Below, piece by piece: positions 9,601-20,500 of a stretch of DNA of 64,000 bases. Made by a program: the position numbers and the translations under genes. Under the pieces are notes generated by a model. It saw only the letters and a list, made by a program, of their open reading frames with translations, was not told the DNA's origin and did no database searches. Every line of letters begins with the position of its first letter. Positions within the stretch are counted from its first letter, which is position 1. The DNA comes from Clostridia bacterium (GTDB taxonomy: Bacteria > Bacillota_A > Clostridia > UBA1212 > UBA1255), in NCBI GenBank assembly GCA_017522515.1, contig JAFWZH010000250.1:1-64000 (forward strand), written 5' to 3'.

Positions 9601-12491
9601 ATCTCTTCCAACAGAGTTTTTGTACTGTGCAGTACGCCCGTTTTTCCTTTGAATTCTATATTTTTAATATCATATCTGCGCAAATGAACAGTATCAAGGC
9701 AATTCCTGATCTTTGAATTTTCACGACGCAGGAATATATATGCCCCGTCATCTGATATGTGTTCTATCTCGTATTCAGTATTATCATAAATAATACTTTG
9801 GCCTGCAATATATTCCAAATGTGTTCTTGTCGGGAACGTATCAATAGTGCCCAATATAGTATCATTAAGACAAATCACAACTTTTTGATTGCATTCAAAT
9901 AGTCTCTCGAATACCTCTTTAACTCTGCTGAAAACAATGTGTTTTTCATTCACAACGTTAAAACCATTGTTCTTATATGGTTCAATAATAAGATAGAAAT
10001 CCTTTACGCCTTGAGCCGCACTGAGTTCTACAGAACAATTTTCCCTATCAAAGAGTCCTGCAATCAAATAACCTGCCAACTCTTTGTATGTTAAAAGTTC
10101 TATATTCCATTCACTTATAATCTTGCGACAATATGCAGATGAAATAACATCGTCTCTTTCAACAGCGTTATGTATAGCTGCTCTTACATTGTTTTCAAAG
10201 ACAGAAACAGGGATTCCCTTAGCATCTGTGGCATCGCAAAAAATTCGCAGCAAGCTGATTTTATGACGTTCGGCATGCTCTGTAACCCTTGGCTTTATGA
10301 AGGAAGAACGATTAATATACCTTTCAGAAACAGCCTTTGACATGAAATATTCTCTAAGCATATATGGTTTACATAGAATATTTACTACAGAGCGTTTCTT
10401 GCCTCTAAATCTTGTACAAGCATAGATTGCCGCCGGCAAATTGCATCTATCATCAGAATATATCATATAATTGAAGTCAGATACAGGGCGATACATATTG
10501 TTAATCTCAACACCATGAAGTGCCAGCATTTTCTTGTCAGCATGACTAATCGGAGCCTGTGTCATTACTCTAACTCCATCAACATCATATTCACATGCTA
10601 GCTCTGCAATGATACTCTCAAGCCCTGTAAGCACCTGTCCGTTCTTATCGTATATACGATGATTTTTACTTTCTTTATTCCAAAGTGAATATTCTACTTC
10701 TTCATTTTCACTTGCACTGCTAAAGCTAAGCACTTTATCAACGCAGAAGAACTTTGGCAACGTTGCAGACGCAAATCCCTTGAGCATATCAAGACTTAAG
10801 AATGTAAATATTATTCTGTTTGCTGTAGCCTTTAATAATCTGCTTGCCATAACAAGACACAGATAACTGTCAAAAACGACCATTTTATCCGCATCGATAA
10901 ACACTGCATTACACACTTCATCAAAAAATCCCGGATATTTCTCAATCATATCATCATCGGCAAAATCAGCCGGTGTGGCAATTAATATATCTGCCTGATC
11001 AAGTCTTTCATCCGATGTACATATACGCCATGTGCAATTTTGAGAACTTCCTGTAAGCGCCATAAGTCTTTCGCCTATGTGTGTCTTCAATGTGTTCTTT
11101 TCGGAAACATCAGACGTAACGAAAATCATTCTTGCGCCCGACAGCAGTCGTATATACGTATACGCTGCCATATATTCACCAAATTCAGAGTAATATGATG
11201 CTGCAAAATACACATGATTATCATTGAACATGGCATCCAAGCATTCCAAATAACTCTTTACAACTCTACCCGAAGATGCCTTCATGTTCCTTCTGATATA
11301 CTCCAACGCACTTCCGTACGCCACATTTGTAAATTTATACTCAACTTCTTTTCCGGATGTCAATGCAGGATAATATCTAAGATAGTGGTCAGCATCAAAT
11401 CGCTTACTAAGTTCTGCACGAAGTTCAGAAAGTCTTGCTTCCTTATCCTCAAGTATTGTCTCATCGTCGTTTTTATTGCGTTCAAATGTTTCCATTGGAA
11501 ATGGAGGCGCATCGGCAAAGTTACAAAATTCTTGAAAAACAATCATAGCTAGGAACGGATAAATATACCAATACTGAACATGTAATACATTAATCAAGAA
11601 AGTGTACAAAACTTTCGGCATAGTATAAACCAACGAGAATAACAACACAAAGAAAAGGACAAGGTATGTTACGCCTAAAATATATACAAAACCTTGTAAA
11701 ATCTTACGCACACGAATAAGCCATGAACGCGCATATTGGAATTTATCCCCCTCAAAGAAAAGACCAAGCACAAATTCCTTAATCAACGTACCCAAAGGAA
11801 TCTTTTCTTCATTTTTCTTCTGTTTATTATGTTCTTCTTCTTTGTCTTCAGTTTCTTTATCTGTTTCAGATTCATCCTTAGAATGTTCAAAATATGCCAC
11901 CCTATAATTCTTTGAATCATCATCGCTTTCCAGTTCGTCCTCTGTCTTTTCTACCGGATTATTTTTACTGTCGTCAGCTTCATCTTTCTTTTTGAAAAAT
12001 CCAAAAATACCTTTTTTCTTTTTAGCTTCCTTAGCTTTTCTTTTTTTCTCAGCCTTTTCTTTTTTCTTTTTCTCTTTAGCAACTTTTTTCTCTGGATCAA
12101 CTTCGGGAATAAGCCTCTTAAGAAGAGCTTTTATTAGCAAAAATACATAGATACTCAAAATATTGAGTAGTATTGAAACAACAACAAAAGCAATAAAATT
12201 CACTTGTGGACCAAGAAACTTTAATGTTTTTGACAACAACTTGTTCATGAATTCGAATTGATATATCCATTCGATAAATGTATGATATATATCACTCAAA
12301 GACACAAGTACAGAAATATATACTATAGAAAGCAAAACAAACCAAATATTTCTTTTATTTTCAGGAAATGGATAACGCAATTTATATAACGTAGAAAATC
12401 TGCGAAACTTAAATGGCAAAGGCAAAAACGGATATGCCATAATAAATAAAACAATTAAAATAAACAAGAATTTCAAAATTGTGATAAGCAT
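6618..12491 (-). CDS. Giant membrane protein: helicase-like core, zinc knuckle, transglutaminase-like domain
   Basis: This 1957-residue protein has membrane segments near residues 3-20, 48-70, 100-122, 265-290 and 308-325, separated by a Lys/Glu-rich loop at 130-230. About residues 375-760 are patterned like two RecA folds of a superfamily-2 helicase: IFVTSD, ADILIATPADF and FIDADKM, with D533-A534-D535 in place of DEAD/DEAH. I see no Walker A GxGKT, so it is probably catalytically dead. A CxxC-x18-CxxC zinc knuckle (C1200, C1203, C1222, C1225) has a LIM/DA1-like look. An acidic, low-complexity linker spans roughly 1340-1620. The end is a transglutaminase-like fold with an intact triad, C1744 (VVCAGYA), H1777 (CHAFN) and D1792 (VDPTWGD), as in proteases or crosslinkers. 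It is coupled to the preceding gene by TAATG. The C-terminal domain call is firm, the helicase-like call moderate. Confidence 0.78.
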   Translation of the reverse strand: MLITILKFLFILIVLFIMAYPFLPLPFKFRRFSTLYKLRYPFPENKRNIWFVLLSIVYISVLVSLSDIYHTFIEWIYQFEFMNKLLSKTLKFLGPQVNFIAFVVVSILLNILSIYVFLLIKALLKRLIPEVDPEKKVAKEKKKKEKAEKKRKAKEAKKKKGIFGFFKKKDEADDSKNNPVEKTEDELESDDDSKNYRVAYFEHSKDESETDKETEDKEEEHNKQKKNEEKIPLGTLIKEFVLGLFFEGDKFQYARSWLIRVRKILQGFVYILGVTYLVLFFVLLFSLVYTMPKVLYTFLINVLHVQYWYIYPFLAMIVFQEFCNFADAPPFPMETFERNKNDDETILEDKEARLSELRAELSKRFDADHYLRYYPALTSGKEVEYKFTNVAYGSALEYIRRNMKASSGRVVKSYLECLDAMFNDNHVYFAASYYSEFGEYMAAYTYIRLLSGARMIFVTSDVSEKNTLKTHIGERLMALTGSSQNCTWRICTSDERLDQADILIATPADFADDDMIEKYPGFFDEVCNAVFIDADKMVVFDSYLCLVMASRLLKATANRIIFTFLSLDMLKGFASATLPKFFCVDKVLSFSSASENEEVEYSLWNKESKNHRIYDKNGQVLTGLESIIAELACEYDVDGVRVMTQAPISHADKKMLALHGVEINNMYRPVSDFNYMIYSDDRCNLPAAIYACTRFRGKKRSVVNILCKPYMLREYFMSKAVSERYINRSSFIKPRVTEHAERHKISLLRIFCDATDAKGIPVSVFENNVRAAIHNAVERDDVISSAYCRKIISEWNIELLTYKELAGYLIAGLFDRENCSVELSAAQGVKDFYLIIEPYKNNGFNVVNEKHIVFSRVKEVFERLFECNQKVVICLNDTILGTIDTFPTRTHLEYIAGQSIIYDNTEYEIEHISDDGAYIFLRRENSKIRNCLDTVHLRRYDIKNIEFKGKTGVLHSTKTLLEEIRVTRSRIEYIGETYGFYSITTDRQTIDFYRGAEGNPHVKERNVRNIKEGKALHVEIICRMECNDGMRMLLSAVFNEFIKTIFPHAYHCIAIVPILAEKLPFDDENEAKSEIDRIRTLYPYIKSASEAFTDTDSKKMRFLFINDCSEDVGVTDWFYDLSAFYMQEFLANVYSYLHWLQKHEDKQQYIYFGGESLPECYDLVNLCELFKGFNWRLSDDGQKDFETANDVDVEEEEKRCAFCHKVVESGRYERFDNHRYICVECFNTVSDKKLLVKLYKKVREYLEKNYSEIKFGEASVEIDSLYSLEENQVLSEYYYKLNELNRIISVERDNPETNVEVSILRGIIELWQTDNKLSVPQSKAQVYYEELLYLRSLEKHESAKWIYNALPNSIRDIIDEIDIYINGTTTMKNDYVEDEISDEAIENGSADDTGNSDTEGAESNISPNAGEDDESNDKSAANSTVKKTSFSFLVASTEEPESNEYDDDFGEDIDDKLYHPDMLPRFWKRYLKKQRIDNEEEEDVSKAETEEDIEENAEEKVKNDDTDKSKVVVDESENTVDTEEKNTDSTDEQPAESGDMNDSSNSNDAKDAKEAKNSKESKNSETKKKKKSWMFWKKPSGEEIVPYEEEEKINPEIRFYNELTRACFDYSEEPISIGGLSSAAVQRIYYFVICDFPELFWVEGYKYSATSLYVNYRCKDAYGKIDIKQIEKKRKELRKAAKPFIKGISKKTDPYEAFLKIYRRLILTLDYDGRGLAMGNGKDLTKDDNLRSLYSALVEHKVVCAGYAVAMQYLAQSIGLVCGHVISEDDACGTSCHAFNMIKIGKGVYYVDPTWGDSSNTNTGSENSDLVQYNYCCVPYNEFVMAPQSDVCFHMPRHDIFPDSIKQIAYTNHEYFRYNKAYFTSYDINLIVDAFVRAAENYDKREMGRFSVGLRFSNLPLREHVKDKLCTHKAIHNVVEMATQKLSKNRHRKLLEGTVAVSAPQNVPVLYFYFDEE

Positions 12492-14485
12492 TAGTCTTCA
12501 CCCCTTCTTTTTGGAAAAAGTCTCTCAATTGTTTCTATAGAAAAGACCTGATATACTCGGTTATCTTTTGAATATACCGATTTTTCGATATTAAACTCAT
12601 TAAAAATACTTTGATCTGAATCATAAACCGGTTGAACACCAAGATTATTTAACATACTTCCAACTTTGTCTTGTATCTTTTCCAACATCATTCTGTGATA
12701 AGCAACTCGTTGTTCTTTTGCAAGATTTAACTCAAACAAATGCGTAATCTGACGAATCTCATATCTTGCTTCTTCTATTCTGATCAATTCATATTGATAA
12801 CGTCTTCTTAGCTCAGAGAAAGAATACCTTTGCTTCGCAAGACAAGTAATATAACAATCTTTTATCTTATTTTTTTCTGCTTTCATTCTAAACACCATCA
12901 TTATCAAATTAATAAGAAACGCTAGTACAAAAACACCTGATACTGCAGCTATTGTTATCCACAACAATATACCCTTGCCGATGGTGAGATCAAACATTCC
13001 GTCAACCTGTAAAACTTTATACGGATAAACTGTAAAGAAAACAGAAATAATCAAAAACAATAAATCTGCCAATACACTTTTGTTCACACAAGCACGCCAT
13101 TTACTGTACTCGTAATATGCTTCTTCGGCTTTTTCTCGTTCTTCGTTATATTCCATTGAAAGATACTCTGCACTTAACGCACGTTTAAACAATTCTGAGA
13201 TGTCCTTTTGTCTTGACTTAACAGCATAATTATATTGTTCTCGCGAAGGACATTGATCGGTTGTAACAAGTGCCCCCATCTGTCTTAGATTATCAAAATC
13301 CTGTTCTACATTTTTCTCGTTTGTTGAATCTCGTTTTTCTAAATACTTTGAAAAAATACTATCAAACTCCGCTCTGTTTTCTTCATTTACCGCATTACTG
13401 TCTTTTTCATCGCATTCTTTTATATATCTGTACATTGTGTCTACAGATTTCTTAAGCTTGTTTGACTTTAAGAGTACTTCTGTTCTTTGTTTTTCCAAAG
13501 AATCTTCAATGCTATTTTTTTCTTGTTCTTTTATTGTATTCTTAATTTCATTGATATTTTGGTTAAGTGAATAATACTTAGAATCATGTACAGCCGCATA
13601 TTCTTTTGCAACGGCAAGCTTAACCCACGATGTTTCAAGCACATCTTTCAAAACATCTCCGTCTATATGAGGAACCTCCATATCTCCTTCGTCAAGAAAA
13701 GACTCTTCTCTCTCATAAATATTAATAAGATATAGGGATAATGATAATGTATCATATGCCGAACGAACTGCACCGCTACCATATGAAGTCACATAATAAT
13801 GTGGGCGTATTACCTTATTGTTTCCAGCCCTTTGATTAGCTGCTAAATAAAATTCAGAAAAAGATAATGGTCTTACAGCATCGCAATACGGATAGTCAGA
13901 TAACTTAAAATTTAAAGAAACCGTCGATGTACAATAGAGAGAATACTCGCTGAAGAGCGCCTCTTTTTCATCACTTACCTCTTTACTTTCAACCTCAACA
14001 TTCTCATCTGTCTTCTGCCAAAGATCGTAAGATTCCGGTTCGCCTGCTCCTGACAAAATATATCTCAACTGCTCCTCTGCGTTGTCCAAACATTCGTATC
14101 TTTCAAATTTTGAACTCTGCACATAGAACACTTCATAGTCAGCAGCAACCATTTCTTGTCTTTCCAACGTAGCAATCAAATTATCCGCTAAAAACATCTC
14201 TATATATGGCATATAAAGACTAAGGTCAACACCTTTTTCTTCCCCATAACCTTCTTTACCATACGGAGTTCTAATTCTGTCAAAGCCATAAAAATCAACA
14301 ATAACCGCTACACGAAATTGCTCTGCCGCCAATATGTTTTGCTTCTCATAAATTTCCAAAGCACACCTTTTTATTTCATCTAGGCGACACTTCATCCAAC
14401 GTATTTTATTATATCCGGCGACATCAAAAAGAGTATCGCTTTCAAATGTTCTGTTTTCAGAGGTGTTTATTACGTAAGTAATCAT
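12491..14485 (-). CDS. Uncharacterised coiled-coil protein with two membrane segments
   Basis: I do not recognise the family of this 664-residue protein. The N-terminal 150 residues look globular, with a hydrophobic strand AVIVDFYG. A long charged helical region, probably coiled coil, covers about 290-470. Two membrane spans lie near 470-490 and 507-533. A second charged helical region and a short globular tail follow. No signal peptide is visible, so both large soluble parts are probably cytosolic with a hairpin in the membrane. An AAGGAG ribosome site supports the ATG. It sits between the tubulin-like genes and the giant helicase-like gene and its stop overlaps that gene's start. A membrane anchor or scaffold for the tubulin-like polymers is a reasonable guess but only a guess. 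Confidence 0.7.
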   Translation of the reverse strand: MITYVINTSENRTFESDTLFDVAGYNKIRWMKCRLDEIKRCALEIYEKQNILAAEQFRVAVIVDFYGFDRIRTPYGKEGYGEEKGVDLSLYMPYIEMFLADNLIATLERQEMVAADYEVFYVQSSKFERYECLDNAEEQLRYILSGAGEPESYDLWQKTDENVEVESKEVSDEKEALFSEYSLYCTSTVSLNFKLSDYPYCDAVRPLSFSEFYLAANQRAGNNKVIRPHYYVTSYGSGAVRSAYDTLSLSLYLINIYEREESFLDEGDMEVPHIDGDVLKDVLETSWVKLAVAKEYAAVHDSKYYSLNQNINEIKNTIKEQEKNSIEDSLEKQRTEVLLKSNKLKKSVDTMYRYIKECDEKDSNAVNEENRAEFDSIFSKYLEKRDSTNEKNVEQDFDNLRQMGALVTTDQCPSREQYNYAVKSRQKDISELFKRALSAEYLSMEYNEEREKAEEAYYEYSKWRACVNKSVLADLLFLIISVFFTVYPYKVLQVDGMFDLTIGKGILLWITIAAVSGVFVLAFLINLIMMVFRMKAEKNKIKDCYITCLAKQRYSFSELRRRYQYELIRIEEARYEIRQITHLFELNLAKEQRVAYHRMMLEKIQDKVGSMLNNLGVQPVYDSDQSIFNEFNIEKSVYSKDNRVYQVFSIETIERLFPKRRGED

Positions 14486-14538
14486 CTTACACTTCTCTCC
14501 TTTTCGAAATTATACCAATAGTAATTTCTCAAATACTA

Positions 14539-17496
14539 CTAACAAACATAACCCAACATTTCAAGGGCATTATTTACGGATTTTTTCTCAGATTCGTAGA
14601 TTACAAAAAACTCATCACTGTCATCTTCAAATCGTGCATTGCAATAATCAAATATTGTATTTTTGCAAACTTCCACAAACATTTCTGAATACTCTCCTGC
14701 CCTTACTGCCACCATAAGCATGCTTTTTTTTATTTCTTGTAAAAAAGAACAAGTATTTATAGCTTTTTTTATGTTTTCCAAAGCATGCAAACCATAACGC
14801 AAAGTAGGCAAATTCATCAGCTCTTTCTGTACGCATTTATCATACATGTCGCTCCATTTCTCAATCAACTTAACATCAGCTTGTAATACCATGAATAAAT
14901 TATGATAATCTTCCTTTTCTATATTTTCACCATTAAAAAATAATGGATTTTTTCCTTCTTTTTCAAAGAGACAATATGTCTTTGGAATTCCAGTATCATT
15001 TTCGTTAAATAGCAACAGTCCAGAAACAATTGCATAAGTCAATGCTTTTACACTCTTTTTAATCCATTTTTTTTGTGCAACAGCACTAATATATGGTAGC
15101 TTTCCTCCTTCATGCATATCACAGTACACATGTGGATTCCACAAAGGAGAATATTGTTTTTGCATCATTGCTATAGCCTTATTGTAATCCTTGAAGCCTG
15201 AATCAACATTTTCTTCATTTGCAAAAATAATATCAGATAAGGCAATATTTGAAATTTCACGATAGAAAAACAGTTCATTCTCATGAACCTCTGTACTAAT
15301 CTCGACCGCGTCAACAAAAACATCTATGTCCAAGAGATAATGATATAATATTTCTTTAATATTCTCATTATTATCCCCTTTGGATACTAATACCGCTGAG
15401 TATGCTCTTGTCATGCAATTTTCAAAATCGTCTTCATTATCAGTTTTAATAAATGTGTTTGCAAAATGGTATGCCTTTTGCAAACATCTTTCTGTCTTTG
15501 TTGTTTCAACAGTTCCAAATAACTTATCAAATATGTTTTCATTGATAGTTTCATCTTCAAACATCTCTGTAATTCTTTTACCCGTTTGCTTGACTATATC
15601 AGAAAAAACATCCATAACCGACACTGAACTGTCCTTTTTAAATAAGATGTATTCTGCAAATTCCTTGTAACAAATATCAAACAAGCTTTCGGGATATATT
15701 GATCCATCAATTTTCTTTTGACAATTTTGATAAAACAGATCTTTGTCATCAAGAGAGGCACAAATGTACTGTATATTTCCGTTAAATTCATTATTTCTAA
15801 AATATGATAACGATAAGTCAACTTCTGCATCTTTTTTGTTCAAGCATAATAAATCAAAGAATTTTATATACTTGCCAATTAGTCCATCAACTGATTTTTT
15901 CAACTCCTTTAAATACGAGCAAACAAGCAAATTTGAAAGGTGCTTGAGTATTTCGTCTAAATCATTAGAAAAAGCAAATAAATCTTCGTCCTTATTTCCC
16001 AAAACTCTCTTATCAAAATTCATCAAAGACAATAGCCTTTCTTCAGATGCTGTAGCATATTTGCCTTTTAAAACGGCTTTTGATTTGCAAATAACAAAGA
16101 AATCATCAGGCAATAACTGAAGATTACCCAAATCATCAAAATGACTGTATTTGGAATCCCTACAAATATTTTTTATTTTACTTGACAAAGTACACAGCCG
16201 TTCAAATGCACAAATAGGACTATCAAATACACCATTTTCCTTTATCACTCCGTCTATCAGCGAAATGTTGTTTCTTACACCATCTACATTTGCAAGAAAG
16301 GCATCTTTTCCTGCCACAAAGCCATCTCTTTCTTCAACAAAAATAGTATTGAATTTTTCTCTGCACTTTTCAACTGTTTCAAATATTTTTTTCTTATTTT
16401 TCTTTAATGATTTGAAAATTTCACCTTTTACAGCAATACTTTTTTCTATATTGCCAATAAATTCCCAACCGGAGCTGACTTTTAAATTGTCTATGTAAGC
16501 GAAAATTGATTTTAAATATTCGTCAACACTTGCGGTCAAGTCAATGTTTTCGTATTTTTTAGATTTTTCTGTTATCTGAGCATAAGCAAGTAGTATTTCA
16601 TCAAAAGCCTTTGATGTCAAAAAGCGTCTTGCCGTATAGTCAACAATACTGTCAAACGGATATACTACTTTTGATAATGCTGCAGTAGCAAAACCGAAAT
16701 CATTAATGCAACCATCTTCACGAGATTTAAGATCATCATTACCTATGATAATCTTAACAACCTCTGCAATATACGTTGCATATGATGTTAAATTTGTTAT
16801 AGATGGATGCCTTTCGAACATATATATCTTCGAAAATGTTGCACTACCTTCGTTTTGCATAAAAGCATTCAGCTCACGAAGTGTAGCGTAAGCATTTGCA
16901 TTGATTCTCACAAATTGTTCTGCCGAGACAATAGATTCAAAAATATCAGAACCCAATAGAAATCCCTTAATTTTTATATCTTTGCTTGTCGCAGTTTTGA
17001 TATATTGCTTGATGTATGACGAAACCGGCACAAACAATGACGAACCGGTGCCTCCCCCGAGAGATGAAATAATATAAATTTCGATCTCGCTGTGATTTGC
17101 GCTTTTTAAAAGGTCGTCAATGGTATCAAATAAAGCTCTTCTTCTATCATCGTCTGAAATAAAATCTTCCCACAAAAGAAGTCCTTTTGCTCTCCAACAA
17201 CCGGCACCATTGCTACAGCTTAAAGAGTTTATAAAGCCGTTTTCTGCCTTATTGTCTTTGCACGGAAATAAATTGCTTACAGATTCCTCTCCGAGACGTG
17301 ACACCACATCTCCGATGCAATCTTGTGTTGCAAGAGATACCTTGCAGACAGAATCAAGCTTATCAAGATTTCTTTGATCCGTATCCATAACGCTACAAGT
17401 CACTTCAATATTTAATTGTTGTGTCTTTCGAGCAACTGTATTTACAATTTTACTCGCAGTTGAGCCGATACCCAACAAAAAAATGTGCCTTTCCAT
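14539..17496 (-). CDS. Tubulin/FtsZ-like protein, second copy with eroded glycine motifs
   Basis: This is a 985-residue protein with the Tubulin_2-type N-terminal fold: a nucleotide-loop-like GIGSTASK at residues 9-16 and the tubulin signature region GGGTGSS at 147-153, preceded by strand IYIISSL. In a canonical signature the last position is glycine; here it is serine, and the first loop lacks the usual GGxG, so GTP binding may be weakened. The remaining 800 residues are a family-specific extension with no motif I know. It pairs with the upstream tubulin-like gene, from which it is 87 bp away across a strong hairpin. One active and one degenerate subunit would suit a hetero-oligomer. The fold assignment is fairly sure, GTPase status uncertain. 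Confidence 0.8.
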   Translation of the reverse strand: MERHIFLLGIGSTASKIVNTVARKTQQLNIEVTCSVMDTDQRNLDKLDSVCKVSLATQDCIGDVVSRLGEESVSNLFPCKDNKAENGFINSLSCSNGAGCWRAKGLLLWEDFISDDDRRRALFDTIDDLLKSANHSEIEIYIISSLGGGTGSSLFVPVSSYIKQYIKTATSKDIKIKGFLLGSDIFESIVSAEQFVRINANAYATLRELNAFMQNEGSATFSKIYMFERHPSITNLTSYATYIAEVVKIIIGNDDLKSREDGCINDFGFATAALSKVVYPFDSIVDYTARRFLTSKAFDEILLAYAQITEKSKKYENIDLTASVDEYLKSIFAYIDNLKVSSGWEFIGNIEKSIAVKGEIFKSLKKNKKKIFETVEKCREKFNTIFVEERDGFVAGKDAFLANVDGVRNNISLIDGVIKENGVFDSPICAFERLCTLSSKIKNICRDSKYSHFDDLGNLQLLPDDFFVICKSKAVLKGKYATASEERLLSLMNFDKRVLGNKDEDLFAFSNDLDEILKHLSNLLVCSYLKELKKSVDGLIGKYIKFFDLLCLNKKDAEVDLSLSYFRNNEFNGNIQYICASLDDKDLFYQNCQKKIDGSIYPESLFDICYKEFAEYILFKKDSSVSVMDVFSDIVKQTGKRITEMFEDETINENIFDKLFGTVETTKTERCLQKAYHFANTFIKTDNEDDFENCMTRAYSAVLVSKGDNNENIKEILYHYLLDIDVFVDAVEISTEVHENELFFYREISNIALSDIIFANEENVDSGFKDYNKAIAMMQKQYSPLWNPHVYCDMHEGGKLPYISAVAQKKWIKKSVKALTYAIVSGLLLFNENDTGIPKTYCLFEKEGKNPLFFNGENIEKEDYHNLFMVLQADVKLIEKWSDMYDKCVQKELMNLPTLRYGLHALENIKKAINTCSFLQEIKKSMLMVAVRAGEYSEMFVEVCKNTIFDYCNARFEDDSDEFFVIYESEKKSVNNALEMLGYVC

Positions 17497-17526
17497 ACCA
17501 TAACTTGCCTTTCAGAATAACGATAA

Positions 17527-17561
17527 CATCACAACTGAGAAAAGCTATCTCAGTTGTGATG
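17527..17561 (-). other. Perfect 14-bp intercistronic stem-loop between the tubulin-like genes
   Basis: The arms at 17527-17540 and 17548-17561 are exact reverse complements around a 7-base loop. On the transcribed strand the hairpin is followed by mixed sequence, not a U-run, so it is not a typical terminator. It may be an RNA processing or stability element setting the ratio of the two tubulin-like proteins, or a partial attenuator. Confidence 0.85.
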
Positions 17562-17583
17562 GATCTTACAAATATATTAGTTA

Positions 17584-20500
17584 TTAAACATCATCAGAAT
17601 CATCTTCGGAAGATGCTGCTTCCTCAACTTTAGTGCCGGCAATTTTATCAAGAATATTCGTAATCTTCTGGTTGCTGGCTATGTTATATCTTGCATTGAT
17701 ATTAATTATTGCAACTTCATTATCATCAGCGTCATTTGATATCGCATCAAACGCATGTGACTGATGCAGCCATGCCAAAAAAGCAGAATACTGATCTCTA
17801 CAATCTCTCTTTGCATCAATTATAAATCTAGCTGATGCCAACGCTTCATATATTTTATCCAATTGCTGGTTATATACTAAAATGAAGCGATCCGGATTGT
17901 TTTTCATATCAGCATGGGCACCGCAGATTAATTTGAAGATAGAATCCGCAACAATTACGATTCTTTCGGCATCATCACAGTCGCAACCCAATTCCTCGCT
18001 ACATTTAACTTGATTTGCAAACTCAAAAATTGTCGGACCTTTCTTATCACCAAATGCCGGATCTTCATACAATGCATTACTAGTGAGATACTGGATAAAT
18101 GAACTTTTTGTTATTGAAGTCTCCAATTGACCAATCTGTGTTCCTGTATCACTTGTAACAACATGAAGTTTTTTGCACTCTTCAGCAATAACATCATCAA
18201 ACTCCTTACTCCATACCAATACCTTATCATCTTCATCTCTAAGCCAAACAATAAGTTGCGCTAGATTCTTCCAATTGATGTAGCCACCATTCTTTGTTCT
18301 GATTCTATTGTTCTCAAACTCAAAGTAATATTTGTCATTTTCACGTACAGATCTGCTATAAGTAATCAAGTTCTGAGACAAAGCATATAACAATGCTTTT
18401 ACAACCTGAACATCACAATCTTTCTCTTTAAGCTCGTTCATATAGGGTAAGAAGCCACGCTTATGGAAGCCATTACCCAAGTGAGGATTCCACATATCAC
18501 TGTCATACTTCTTGAGGTTGTACAACGCAGTAGCATAATGTCTATAGTAAATGTTATCCTCGCCCATCTCATCGAATTTTGAAATTCTCAGAGGAGATAC
18601 ATCCATTATTTCACCTGTACAGTAAATAACCTGATCGGGAATTGAGTTTACAATTGCAATTCTAGCACCTGAATTACCCGAATATCTTTGTATAAATTCC
18701 TCCGTACAAGCACTTATTACGTTCTTCTCGTTTGTCTGGTCTGCCGGCAGGTGAAGATTAAAATCATCTGCATGTTTCTTTATATATCTTGCAGTTTCAT
18801 ATGACAACATGTATACGATAATAGTTGAAGGTCTTACAAGATCTGTCAAATCTCCATTTTCATTTACCATCAAAGAAGGAGTTGCAAGCTTTTGTGCCAT
18901 AGCAAAGTCCTCTGTAAATTTAGCCTCAATATTATCCTTGTTATAAGATTCGAACATAAGTTCAACTACATTCTTACTTGCAATCTTTAGGAACTCCTCG
19001 CTCTTGCCTATAAATTTCTTATAAACATTTACCATATTATCAAACAATGATTTATAGGCACCAGAGTCATTATCATTCCAATTCTTAGTATTCGAGTACG
19101 CTGCAATAGCTGATTTATATGCACTTTCAAATACACCAACACCGATAATGTTATCTACTGTTCTAACTTCTGCCTCTGTACTTGGACCACCGTCAGACAT
19201 AACCTGTGCAAGAATCTCTCTCTTTTCTTCAACAGAAGAATAAACATTTATAACACTGTCAACAATTCCTACATCAATTCTCTCAGAAGATTTTGTACTC
19301 TCTCTAAGCTCTTCTTTTTCCTTATCGAAACGAATAAAGAAAGAACGATATTTACTGATAAGAATATCCAATTGTTCAGCAACTAACAACAATACTTTTG
19401 CAACCAACTGGTTTTGCGCTGCCCAATTAATCTTCTTTAAAATTGATAAAGCATCACCCTTGAGTACCATGATATCAGCAACAACATTCGTCTTTGATTT
19501 TATATATGCATTTCTTGTTTCAGACGAAGCAAACGAATTAAAGCGTGATTCTCCGAGCCTGTCATAATAACTCTTACTACGATTATACTTTATGTCACTC
19601 TTCTTTCCGTTAGTATCGTCGTTATCTACATTGTCAGTAGAAATATTACAAAGCGCCGGCTGTATTCTTTCTACAAATCGTTCAGTGATTTCCGGCCATG
19701 CAGTATAGCCTCCCATTTCTTGTATTTTATTATTAATCAAAACTCTTAAACGACATAACTGCACAAAAGCAGCAACAGGATGTAAATATCCGCCATTTTC
19801 ACCCGGTTTGCTAAGAATATTCTTAACTATAGACCAATCACTTTCTGCGTAGTCCTGCTTCTTGGCATCTAATGTTAAAATAGAGTCTGCTAAGCTCGTG
19901 GCAGAACCCTTTATGTCCTGAATGCACTTTATAAAATATGCTAGAAGCTGCTCATATGCTGTATTATATTTGCCTGTCATTGCATTCGGTTGACATTTTG
20001 CGCCTTTTTTCAAGTTAAAGGTTGAAACAAGTTCATCTTCGGTCCCTTGTAAGTCAGTGATTTTTTTTGAAATGTTTTCCACAATTTTCTCAAAATATTT
20101 GTCAACAGCAGTCTCTGTATATATAGGTTTGCCTGTTTCAGGATCATGCTCTGTTGCACAACGATCAATAATTTCAAGAAATTCGTTGTTTCCGCCTTTG
20201 TCTTCAAGTGAAGCAAGCTCTTCCAATGCAATCTGTGCATATTCTCCTTCTTTCAATCTAAGGCGACATCTCTGTTCCTTCGCAGCCTTTTCTTTTTCTT
20301 TAATCTTATTTTCAATAGCCTTATGAAGTATAAGCCATTCTCCATCACATGCATCAAGAGTTTTCTTATGCGCTATATAATTAAGTACAGAATCTACCGG
20401 GAAACGAATTTGTGATGTTGATATGCCCGCATAAATAGCATTACTACCATTGTTCTGCGAACGAAGCAACTCATGATTTGAAAATTCACTATCAAAAGCC

